NCBI GenBank assembly: GCA_037903475.1
Contig: JBAJFG010000306.1
Coordinates: 1 to 64,000 of the forward strand
DNA length: 64,000 bases
Source of the DNA: Ancylostoma caninum
Lineage: Eukaryota > Nematoda > Chromadorea > Rhabditida > Ancylostomatidae
Direction of reading: 5' to 3'
The translations under genes were made by a program, and so were the position numbers. Each line of letters begins with the position of its first letter. Positions within the stretch are counted from its first letter, which is position 1. Below, piece after piece: positions 24,118 through 39,921 of the stretch. The notes under the pieces were generated by a model, which worked only from the letters and a program-made list of their open reading frames with translations, was not told where the DNA came from and ran no database searches.

Positions 24118-24740
24118 CATCTGCTTTATAGAGGACTGTGTTAATGATCGCATTAGTCCTCTTTTTGCAGTTCCTTTTATTCATATTCTATCCTGGGTTC
24201 CAGCACAAAAACAATTACACACACAGCGTTCCTCCGTTCCCACTCTTTATCTCGGAACGACAATTGTCGTCTGTTGTGGTAGCCGTCATAGCGCAGAAAT
24301 ATATACGCGCCGCTTATCGCAGCAGATTACTGCGTTCAGTGTGTATGGGAAGCCTCACGTCGTTTCGATCGATCTCGACTTTTTTCTTCACTTTTTATGC
24401 TCCGTGCGCGCTTCAAAACATTCTCGCCATGTTCATCACTTTATAGGACATGTTGAAGGCAAAACTCTCGACACCACCATCAAGAACACATTGTTATAAC
24501 CCCTAAGTCCAAAATCGCTAAATTTATTGTACTGTCCTAGGGTTTCTTCCATTTCTCAACGTTTACTTCTCACGGCTGCTCATCTGCTGTCACTTTCAAT
24601 CGTTTACTATGGTAATGCTTCTGAAGTTGCAAAAAATCAGCTTTTGTTCCTGCACTTTCCTGCACCTTATCACGCTTTATTGTTCACCACTCTTTCTTAC
24701 AGAATCAGTGTTATCTTCAGTGGCTTGGTGCTTCCTCTTA

Positions 24741-27700
24741 ATGAAGTCTGAACCCCTTGTCGGTCCTCCGTTGCTGGTGAGGTTTATTCTCACATTCTTA
24801 TCATACGTGGCGTATGTGCTGTTTCGACGACTACCAATGGTTTTATTGCCTCAAATACAGAAAGAAATTCATCTAAGTAGGGAAGACATAGGTGAGTTCA
24901 GTATTATAGTAGTATAGAAATAAGAGGTGGCTGTGTTGCTCAGTGAAAAAGAAGTAAGTTGGGAATGCGATCGACTGTCCAAATTCGAATGCCAAACTCC
25001 ATATTGTAAGACATCAAGTTTACGAGGACTGGTCTTGCTACTTATACAAATTTTTTCTGTCGTTGTGCAGATATAATTTATGTTAGGCTATTTTTTCTTT
25101 TATCCTTTAAAAAACGATCTAAGCTAGACGTGTCAATTACAGTCCTTGGTGGAACATGCGAAGCCGCCACAACCACATCTCACCTGCGTCTCTGCTAGCT
25201 TCATCATATAACCGCTCGTCTGGCACAAGCAAGCATCTGGTTAACCAGATTGTCTCTTATTCCCTAGGGTAGTCAGTAGAGCTGGCATAGCCTGCAGTGT
25301 TGAGAACAGATGAGTCTTCGTCCAGTAACGAAAAAAGCTTCACCTGCGTGTGTATTTACGTTTCTTTTTTTCATTTCTTAGTTCAAACACCCTGCTAGGT
25401 AGGTGTAGCCATCATGTCAGTCGCATCATTTATTTTGAACATCGCTTTGTGTCTCCCGAAATAGCCTACTGTGAGGAGCGTAGATCTAGAGAAGGCGGAG
25501 CTTACAAGATCGCCGGCTACTGATAGTCTCGAATCAATGACGATCGGCTGGGAAGTGCTGCTGTTCATACCTCCTATTTACTGTCCAGGGCTCCTGAGAT
25601 TCTTCTTGACAAATTGTTGCATTTTTTGGATTTTGATTACTAGTATTTGGTACTGTCGAAACTTTCTCGCTAGTTGAGGTTGTGTTGTAAGATAACGAAT
25701 CTATTGCAGGTATTTATACCATAAACCGTTTCGTAAGTTGAAAGTAAGACCAGGGAGAGGGACTGATAGTTACTGACCCGAGAAGAGTATACCATGTGTC
25801 TCAGAATTCGGTCTCTTATTTTATCGATTCTGGTGTTGTTGTGATTGTGAGGGGCGTTTGTTGGCAAAATTGAGTCGCGTGTTTCACGATGTTTTGTTGA
25901 CCTCAAATAATCATGATGGGCAAATTACGCTTGCATTTGATCAAACCGTTAAATCAGCAGATGGTAAATTTATAGCTAAGGTGTGGTGTGATAAAATCTA
26001 TCTGAACAGGGGCCTTTTTCTAAATATAATGTATGGACTGTTAGCCCAATATCTCCTCACAATCGTAACTCTTTCAGTTCTTGTTTCTTTTTGTTTCTTT
26101 TTTTTTTGCACTTCATCCACTGTATTTATTCGTTATGCTCTTTTGTCGTCATTTTTAATGAATTTTGGGCGTGTTTGCTACTGTTTGCTGTCTTCACTAC
26201 TCTACTCAGTTGGTATAAATGTTGATCTATGCCTTCTACCTCGTTTTTTTTTCAGCATCACCCAGAGGCATTTTTTTCTTTTGCAGAAGATATGCTTCTT
26301 GATTAATGAACATTCTGAAATAAAGTTAGAAACGACGAGGGAAGCATGGTCGGCTATAATCCAGAGCCTATCAATGGGAGGGAGTTGTCATCAGCTGAAT
26401 ACAGGTTATTTTTAAAGTTTCCCTTTTTCTCTAATTCTATCTCTATTTCCAACTAATCGATCTTTTTACTCTTCCAGTATTTCTCCTTTTTTCTAGTTTT
26501 GCTCTCTATCTGACTCTTTCAACGGCTTTTCATACCTTAAAAAAAGCTTTTTCAGCGAGGCGGGGCTAGCCAGCGGTATCGCAACGCGCATGATCATTCA
26601 ACCGCTTGATGTTCTGAAGATCCGATTTCAGCTCCAAGAGGAGCCTATTCGTGGTAGAAATTCCGGGAAATACAAGGTGCCTTGTGTCACTTTCTGGAAA
26701 GTTTTAACTATTATAATGGAAATTTCGTGGTCTCAGGGTGTATTCCAATCAGTTCGACTGATCTTTCGAGAAGAAGGTGTCCAATCATTTTGGAAAGGTC
26801 ATGTTCCAGCGCAAGGTCTTTCTGCAATGTACGGATTAGTTCAATTCTCGTCATTTGAATTTTTATCGCGAGAGGTATGTTGAAAAAAAAATTATGTATT
26901 TGGAAGAGTTGCGCATCGCCGAGCTATCATTTTTAGGTTGGCACTCGACTGCCTCCCGATAGCGCCTCATTAAGATCCTCGGCAGACTTCGTATGCGGCG
27001 GTTTGTCAGGCTGTCTAGCCATGACAACCGCAATGCCTCTGGATGTCATACGAACAAGGCTGGTCGCTCAGTCGGGAAAGGCTGTTTACCGAGGTTCAAT
27101 AATGAACGACTCCACCTCTGATTGATATTCCTCATTTTGTTTCAGGTACAACTCATGCAATAGTTCATATCTGGAAGAAGGAGGGGCTCGGCGGATACTT
27201 TCGTGGTTGGATACCCAGTATAGCTCAAATTGCTCCCTTCACTGGCCTTCAATTTGCCCTCTACAATCTTTTCATTGATTTATGGCCGCGTTTGGTGAAG
27301 CATCATGAGTCTACCGGATCTCTTGTCAGTGGCGCAATGGCGGGTACTGTTGCTAAGACGGTATGTGTCTATACTCTTTCATGTACCCTACCTTCACTTT
27401 TAGTTTTCTTTTTTTTTCAGTGGCTTCTTGTTTTTCTTCTCTAACTATAGCCTGAAAAGCATTCTGTTATGGTGAAGTTTCGTTGAAAATTGGTCGAACG
27501 GTATGCGAAAGCGGAAATAGTGTTTCGGCGCATTCGTTAAGAGCAAAGGCATGGCAGAAGTGTTTGTTGAGTTGACTTTGGATTCGAAGTGATGTTGTAC
27601 TGTGGTTTAAGCGTTGCAAGACTGCAGTAGCTTGACTTGAGGGGTAAATTCATTCTCAACCAGTTTTCAAAAAAAAAAATGAAGATTAAAAGAGTGATCT

Positions 27701-30700
27701 GTTAGAGAAAAACAAAATGCTTTTTGCTTGCTTCATCTTGCTTTTACCGTTCCTGGCTTCTGCTCTTTTTGTAGGCATCTTCCTTTCTGGAATATTTCCG
27801 CTTCTTTTTTTTTTGGTTGGGTTTTGGTTGGTTCATTTATGAAATATTTCCAGGTGTTATACCCTCTCGACATGGTTCGCCATCGGCTACAAATGAATGG
27901 CTTCGAACGACGAGGTTTTGGTCGTACATCGGATTACCGCATTGGCATGCTGCGAACTATGGTGATGGTTGTTCGCAACGAGTCTGTCTACGGCTTGTTC
28001 AAGGGGCTTTGGCCGAGCCAGATCAAAGCGGCTGCAAATTCAGGCTGTGCTTTCTTATTTTACGAGTTCTTCTGTGATTTATTACGTGCAAGAAAGAATG
28101 GGGATTAGCGTTTTATGAATGTTGTTTTCACATATGTTCTCTTTCTCGATCAGGTGTTGTTTTACGGATAACTATGTAAAATGGTTCTACTGTGAATTTC
28201 CTTTCTAACCTCTAGGTATGGATTGTTTTTTTACTTAATTTTTCTAAAATATACCTGCGTGGCAGCCTTTAAATGAGCTCATGTTCTCCAGTTTCGTCAC
28301 TTTCATGATTGCCTTTTCTGTCCAATGCTATTAACGCCAAAAAGGTGATGAATCATTGTGATTCTAGTCACGTCCCTGACATTTGAATCTATTCATAAAA
28401 TGAAGTCTGAACCATCTTGCAACCCCTCGTCGTTTTCTACTTGGTTAGTGCTCGAACTATTCTGAACGATCTCGTTCAAATTGTTACGTGCTTTTATTGC
28501 TGCGCATGATCTTAAAGTAAATAAATGGTCAGGATAGTCGATCGCATTCCAAATCAGCACACAGTCAAAGCAGCGAAGCTGAGCCTTTGGCTATGGTTCT
28601 TCTTTTTTTTAACTTATTGCTAATGTTGTGTTGGCTCTCAGGACAGCTAGTGTCTGCTCAAGCTCTATGCTTCACCTTATCGAAGCTCGTATTCGGTGTC
28701 GCATCCGACCGAATATCGTCTCTTAGGATAATTGCGTTTGGTCTTGCCGTTATTTCTGTTTCATCAATCCTGTTCGGTGAGTTTTATCTTCTTTTGAGAA
28801 GTGCATCTTCGTGACGATTTTGCACCCTTGAGCACCCTCTGGCTAAGTGTGAATGTTGGGAAATCCAAAGCCTTAATAGAACTATTTATAAGCAGTAGAA
28901 GAGAATTATGCTAAGTATGGGTGGGGACAGCTTCACATTACTCATAAACCCACATGAATACGCGTTAACCGTTATGGGATTAATGTCTTTCCCTGACAGT
29001 TGCTTCTCGTGTGAAAGTTACTGTATGGAAACCGTCCTACAATGTAGAAGCAGTTTGCATAGTTTAAATTACAGGGCATTTACCTCGGAGTGAACATCGC
29101 ATTGCAATACGCGCGCGAGTTGATCCATTCCAATAGATCAATTTCTCAATCGGAAGGCTACGTGAGAGTGGTTTTCAGTGGTTCGGACGTAGCCTTTCCA
29201 TTGAAAATTTGATCTATGGAATGGATCAGCGCGCGCGTGTGTCTCCAGCGCGGTGTTTACTCCGAGGTGAATGCCCTGTATGTGGGAAAGTGTTGAGAAT
29301 GAGGTTGTGGAAGTGATGGTTGTTGTGTGAATCACAAGTTGAGGAGATGTAGGCCCTCGCTTAGGTGTCATTACAGGTCATTACGGATTATCATTGTATT
29401 TAACATCTGTTCTAAGCGGTATCAATAATGAAAAGATGAATAAATGAATGTTTTTTCTTTACCTGGACGGCACACCTACACAATCCGCCATTAGTTTTTC
29501 CATGTCTTTTGAAGAAAAAAAATCTACTTTAAAATGAACAGGTCTCTATCAAAAACGGCTTTCATGCATGCTTCGTATTAAATCAGACAAAGTATGCAGT
29601 GTTGGAAATCCCTAGTTTCTAGGATTCGTCTCTTCATTTTCTGAAATACTACTCGCAGTGGCCTGCATCGGCAGTCTCCAAGGCGCATCATGGGTGCCAG
29701 CTACGAAGCTAGTGGCGACGGTCTGTGATACTGTGTGTTTCCTCCTACATCTTTTTCTATGGGCATAACTGTTTTCAGTGGTATGATGATCGCTCATATG
29801 GAAAAATGTTCTCGATCCTTGGTTGTGGTAGTACTGTTGCAGGGCTTCTTATTCCTTTAGTGGTGTGGTCCTACTGGCGTAGTCTACTTGTAAGCTACGG
29901 TATGTTGAACTATTATTCTGCACCTTCTATAGTTATCTATCCCGTAATATTCTTATTTTACCCAGTACTTTTAGGTCTTGTGACATTAACTTACTCTGGT
30001 CTTTTGTTTTTTGTGCTACGCCACGATGATTCAAAGCCTGTGTCTCCTTCGAGCAAGGGAGCCTCTCCAGATCTTATTTCTCTTACGTATTCTCCTGTTA
30101 TTTGGAGTGTAGCTATGATCTATCTCTTCTCGATGGAGGTGTGTGGAACCTGTTGAACCGTACCCACATTTAATACTGTTTTCAAGTCCAGTATTGCATA
30201 GCTTCACTTTTTAATCCTCATTACTTAGGTGCGGACTGTATGCGAAACGTGGATCCCTTTATATATCACAGAGAATCGCATGAGCCTTGCGACATTCCAA
30301 GTACTTTACGAAATAGGAGGGTATGTTTGCGTGTTTATTTAACCTCTGTCGAGTGTAGTGTCATGCCTGAAAAGTTGGATCAGGCCGAGGTGTGCAACGG
30401 TCGCATGAATTGAGCAGTCCTTGAGCTTGGCCTTACCATCCATTCTGGGCATAACGCCCCACGTCCCTTTCTGTAAAACTCTTGAAACCTGTAATTATTC
30501 TGGTATGGGATCGTATTTGGTTGGGTTTCTTTGGATGGACAAGCAGTCTGAAAGTTGTTTCACTTTTCTAAGCTCCGCTCAGCTATCGCATTAAGCAGAA
30601 ATATGCTCGGCGTGTCTTTTTGAGTGAGGCAATATCGGCGGCATCATAAACTAACAGAATCAGATCTTGTATGAGAGCATCGAAATTAAAAGCTCAGAAT

Positions 30701-32277
30701 AATGTAAGTAAAATATGTGTCAAAATCGTACGGAGGTAATCATAAACCCTCAAAAGATGGATGATATCATATAATATTTTGCTTTCAAGGAAAATCCAGT
30801 GTTGGCTTATGTGGCATACATGCATATAGATAGAATAAAAATTGAATCTACAGGGAATAGTAACATAAAGGAAGGCCTGCAATTTGTAGTGTTTGTGAAT
30901 ATGCGAAACCCCACCAATTGTGCATAATTTTACAAAAATTTTCCTTTTATTTTTTCTTGGTTCGTTTTCTCACGAAATACCCTCTTAGTTTACCTATTTC
31001 TAGAGTTTTTGGAAATATCGGCTCTGGGGCTGTGTTGGATTACTTGAGTCTTCGGACTTCCATCGATTCAGCACGTCGTATTGTTGGATTAGGAAGCAGT
31101 GCACTGCTGCTTTTGGTGGCAGCATTCAGCGTAAAATATATGGTTTGTCTCTATGCATTTTTAGTTTCATATTCCACCTGCAAGGTACGAACCTGTTCCT
31201 CAAAATCATTTTTAGTCGCACTTCAGTCTTGTCTTACACTTCTACGGTATGTTCTGAGTCCATTTTTCAATTCGCTTACATTATTTTCGTTTTTGGGATA
31301 TTTTATCGCACAATTGATTTTTATTGAACACTGAACGGTGCAGCTATATGTAGTTCTTTTTTTCAAGCATTCTCTTCATGCCTTTTAATTTTTGGCAATT
31401 GCTTCTCGTTATCGGTGTGCTTAACTAGGTTTTCCTTATCGCGAATTTGGACAACTATGTACCAAGTGGTCTGGTTTTTTTTTGCATTCATATAACTTCT
31501 TCCTTTTCCAAGTACTTTAATTCATAGAGCCAATTTATAGTGGCATGTGTGCTTCAGATACAGACAATATTACGATGAGTAAATATTATACATAGGCCGT
31601 ACTTTTAATACACTTCTCGTAAGACTTATAATCCGTTTCAAAAACAACTATAGTTGAATATTTGTGCCTATGATCTGCGTTTCTCGAATGCCTCTCCGAG
31701 CACTGCACTATTTCTCGCGTCCTCTCTTTCTATAATATCTTCACAATTATGTTCCTCGGTGAAACCGTCTATACATAGAGTTGCATGTATATGACTTGTG
31801 CACGCAATTGCTGGTTCACAACCACATTTGGTTCGATAAACATCATTTACAGTATTTATTGTAGCTGTTTAACTCCCCATATTTCGGTATTGTAGGAATA
31901 TGTCGCTACGATTGGCTGGCTTCTTGGCTTCCTGGTCAACGCCTCCATTAACATTTGGTGTATGATAGCTTCGCAGCTGGGCGAGAGCCATATATCTGGA
32001 GCGATTTCGGCTCTTGTTTCTTTTCTAGCGAACTGTGAGTTATCCATTCGGAATTGTTACTTTTGTTTTGGAACATTTTGACGTAATCATTGACCTTGAC
32101 GTCGGGATAATGTCTGTTTCAGTTGGATCCGTACTCGCTGGCTCACCTCTGGCTCTCCTTATCAATAACTACGGTTATTCGTGTTTTGTACCGTTTTTCT
32201 TCAGCCACATAGCGGTTCTGGGAGCAATATCTTCATTGAATGTTGGATTTCGTGTTAAAGGTGCAAAAGAGGACTGA
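24741..32277 (+). CDS. SLC37A4-like MFS transporter (sugar-phosphate/phosphate antiporter family)
   Basis: Nine exons: 24741-24891, 28642-28776, 29659-29720, 29779-29899, 29975-30138, 30229-30320, 31004-31142, 31896-32034 and 32123-32277, 1158 nt, 385 aa. It aligns along its length with the ER glucose-6-phosphate transporter: [13 protein letters not shown] then [19 protein letters not shown] (MFS loop 2-3 motif), [13 protein letters not shown], then [16 protein letters not shown], ending in several hydrophobic helices and a KGAKED tail. Exons 1 and 2 join exactly (DIG to QLVSAQ) although 3.75 kb apart; a complete mitochondrial carrier gene lies between them. The model is about 44 aa shorter than human G6PT, and about 11 residues of transmembrane helix 3 are missing between exons 2 and 3, so a small exon may be unseen. 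A TTCTTACAG acceptor about 40 nt before the ATG may be the trans-splice site. The exact substrate is unknown. Confidence 0.82.
26346..28108 (+). CDS. SLC25A19: SLC25A19-type mitochondrial carrier (thiamine pyrophosphate carrier family)
   Basis: Six exons: 26346-26404, 26556-26676, 26737-26874, 26937-27093, 27146-27360 and 27854-28108, 945 nt, 314 aa (human 320). The start MVGYNPEP closely matches the human protein's N-terminus. Three carrier repeats each show the Px[D/E]xx[K/R] signature: [21 protein letters not shown] and [19 protein letters not shown] and FFKGL-like blocks (FRGWIPS, FKGLWPS) follow. The protein should sit in the mitochondrial inner membrane and exchange thiamine pyrophosphate or a related nucleotide. 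The gene is wholly inside intron 1 of the SLC37-like gene on the same strand. A strong TTTTTTTCTTTTGCAG acceptor ends at 26286, 59 nt before the ATG, so it probably has its own transcript start or is trans-spliced. Confidence 0.93.
29070..29280. mobile_element. MITE family 2, copy 1
   Basis: A 211-bp near-palindrome whose ends are TACAGGGCATT and its complement, with GCGCGC-containing arms and a central GTTCGGACGTAGCC block. It lies in intron 2 of the SLC37-like gene. A second copy is at 35967-36165. Confidence 0.85.
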
Positions 32278-32731
32278 TCCTGGTATCCTGGTATATTTGA
32301 CTCTTACTCTAAGGAATGTGAAGGCATACAGTTTTCAATTTCTGAAACGGAGTGTTTACCGAGAATATGACAGTTTCCTAGTCTCAGCGTATACTATGTA
32401 TGTCTTGGCAAAGCGAAGGTTCAAAGGAATTTTTCGAAGATTTGTATGAATTCGTTTCTACATGTTTATTTCAATGTTCATATAAACGCTTTTATACCAC
32501 TGAGCTGTTGATTGCGAGTTGTGCTATTCGTCTGCAGTATACCTATACCTGAATGACCTTTTTTCGATTCTTAGAACGATTAACATCCTTGATTAATCCC
32601 GTCTAGCCAATTTTCCCGTCTTATATGGTATCCATACCTAAGTCATGTTTTTTTTTTCAAAGTTTTTTTTTAAATCTCAACTCGAACATAAGCTGATCAT
32701 GCTTGTTAGTTTAGCAAAAATGATTTCGCTA

Positions 32732-32794
<63 letters not shown>

Positions 32795-32993
32795 AATTGT
32801 CTGAATGGAGGAGCTATCCGATAAAGTGCTCCCCTACTTCTGTACATAACAGTATTTCTAATTTCCAGAAACTAGAGTGCTCTATAGTTTTTAAAAGAAA
32901 CAACTGATTATTTTCACTGTCGCAGTTGACCACGGAGAACCAAATGCACAAACTTTGAGGCACGTTTTAGCACAACCTTTGCAGCATTTCGGG
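32278..32993. other. intergenic gap with (TA)n repeat
   Basis: Spacer between the SLC37-like stop and the erlin start. No exon is supported. A (TA)n microsatellite occupies 32733-32794. Acceptor-like CAGs at about 32936 and 32985, just upstream of the erlin ATG, are possible trans-splice sites. Confidence 0.6.
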
Positions 32994-38021
<5,028 letters not shown>

Positions 38022-38289
38022 GATTGAATCTTTCCATTTTTTGTTACCTTTGTTTCTCTCTTTCACCCTATTATCACTGTGATGCTCTTTTTTTCTTGTG
38101 TTCTTCATCGAATTATTTGATTTTGTCTGACTCTGGTCCTTTTATTGTGGGTGTTATGCATCTCAAGGTTTTTTTTAGGACGGTCACATGTGTCAACTTC
38201 TTAAGAAGTGTTTTCATAGGAATCTGTTGAAGTGCCGGTTATTCTAATCTGCTTGTCGACTTCGTACGAGTAAGTACGAGAAAACGTTT

Positions 38290-38295
38290 AATAAA
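38290..38295 (+). terminator. putative polyadenylation signal of erlin
   Basis: AATAAA about 270 nt after the erlin stop codon at 38019-38021. Confidence 0.5.
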
Positions 38296-38378
38296 CATTC
38301 CAAATTGTTAGCAGGGCACATTGAAGTGAATGTTCTTCCTTTTTGAAGATTCAGCGTATGAAGTCGTGGTTGCTTGTC

Positions 38379-38562
38379 TACAGGGAACTCCAAACGGTCA
38401 GGCGAATATAAACTAGTGCCGCGGCGTGGCAGCGTTGGGCAAAGAGTACCAGAGAGCATGATTAAAGCGTTGTTGTTGGAGGAGTGCAGCAGACAGGGCG
38501 TGTGCCATGTGCTGCGCCGCGGCGCTGGTCTCTATTCACCTTTCCGTTAGGAGTTCCCTGTA
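38379..38562. mobile_element. TIR element a of an abutting trio
   Basis: A 184-bp element bounded by TACAGGGAACTCC-type inverted repeats that extend about 45 bp into GC-rich GCCGCGGCG. The outer ends are TA. Same superfamily as 38707-38908 and 44094-44253 by the shared AACTCCAAACG/AGCTCCAAATG end. Confidence 0.75.
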
Positions 38563-38708
38563 CATAGTCTTTTCCAAAAATCCTTGCCTTTCGCTGCACT
38601 GCCCATCAGCTCAGCCACGCGGCACCACGAATGATAATGCTTAGGTGGTGCCGCGCGGCTCAGCACATGGGCGGTGCCGCGTGAGACGAGGATTTTTGAG
38701 AGAATGTA
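38561..38708. mobile_element. TIR element b of an abutting trio
   Basis: A 148-bp palindromic segment whose ends are TACATAGTCTTTTCCAAAAATCC and the complementary GGATTTTTGAGAGAATGTA. The interior has GTGCCGCG motifs. It shares its terminal TA with the element on each side. Confidence 0.65.
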
Positions 38709-38908
38709 CAGGAAGCTCCAAATGTCCGCAGTCAAGAGGGCGTGGCCACGGCGCGGCTCCTTGATCAGACACACGCGCTCTCTATGCTGCCTCTGGCTTC
38801 TCTGACTCTGCAGCCAACCAGTGGCAGCATGCCGAGCGCCTGTGTCTCTGCCTAAAGCTGCGTCGTGGCCACGTCCCTCTTGACTGCGGACATTTGGAGC
38901 TTCCTGTA
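38707..38908. mobile_element. TIR element c of an abutting trio
   Basis: A 202-bp element with long inverted arms beginning TACAGGAAGCTCCAAATGTC and containing CGCAGTCAAGAGGG. Arms are nearly perfect for about 45 bp. The family resembles 44094-44253. Confidence 0.8.
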
Positions 38909-38987
38909 GCTGAAGTGGTTTTTATGATCGAATGATCAGTGAATGCTGCATAAGACGATAACGTGGGTGATGATGCTCGAGATCTTT

Positions 38988-39053
38988 GCCTTCACCTATG
39001 TAGGAAACCCCAGTAAAGTAGCCTTCACCTATGTAGGAAACCCCAGTAAAGTA
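38988..39053. repeat. 33-bp tandem duplication
   Basis: Two identical adjacent copies of a 33-bp unit beginning GCCTTCACCTATGTAGG. Confidence 0.85.
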
Positions 39054-39131
39054 GATCTACTGATAAGTGTTGTCGTATCACCTGCGACACTCTTGTTATC
39101 TGCGTATCCCCATATTCGTTGACTTCGGCCC

Positions 39132-39921
39132 GTATGCAAGAACATCCCCGCTGGGGAGGGTAGGGGATGCGGATCCCCTGGGGAGCGATCCCCTCCCTTC
39201 CCCAGCGGGGCTCCCTGCTATGCGTGAAACTTTTCGAGGGGAGGGGATGCATCCCTTGCGCGTGCTGTTTGCGAGTTTTGTGCAATCACGTCTTTTGCAT
39301 CGAAACACCGTTTGAAAGTGCCGCTAAGGCTGGAATAATTTGGTTTTCAAAGTGTGGGAGTCCATTTTTCCCATATTTTCGAACATTTTCGTGGCTCACA
39401 TCATTGTTAAGGATACTCATAAGTCTGCTCCTTCACTTTTGTCACATTTCGTTCTTGGACAGCGACATCCACGGCCTCAATATCGAAACACCGTCTGAAA
39501 GTGCCATTGAGGAGGGAATGCATTGATTATAAAGTTTGAATTATGAAGTAAAGTTAAAATCATAAATCACGGTTATAGAGAAGAGAGGTGCAAAAGCTAC
39601 ACTCAAAAAAGGAATGGCAGACACTTGAAATGGATGAAACACATAAAGAATAGAACATCAGTAAAGTTGGACAAAGAACCGTCGAAAAGCTTGCAATTCA
39701 CGAAAAAAAAATGCAGAATTACGAAAGGAAACAACTGATTGCTGAGCGTGATCCCCTCTCAAACCCCTACTATTCGTAGGGGATGCACATCCCCTCCCCT
39801 CAGGGGATCCCCTCGCTTCATGCATACGGGGTTCGAGGGAGGGGATGTGTGCGAACCCCGCTGGGGATCGCTGCAATGCTTAACAGCCGATCCCCTCCCC
39901 AGCGGGGATGTTCATGCATAC
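39132..39921. mobile_element. foldback element with GGGGAT-rich arms, about 0.79 kb
   Basis: The ends GTATGCAAGAACATCCCCGC and GCGGGGATGTTCATGCATAC are inverted copies. Both arms contain further short palindromes built from GGGGATCCCC and CCCCGCTGGGG. The interior has a direct repeat of CGAAACACCGT-TGAAAGTGCC (about 39301 and 39484). No coding frame is credible. Confidence 0.7.
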
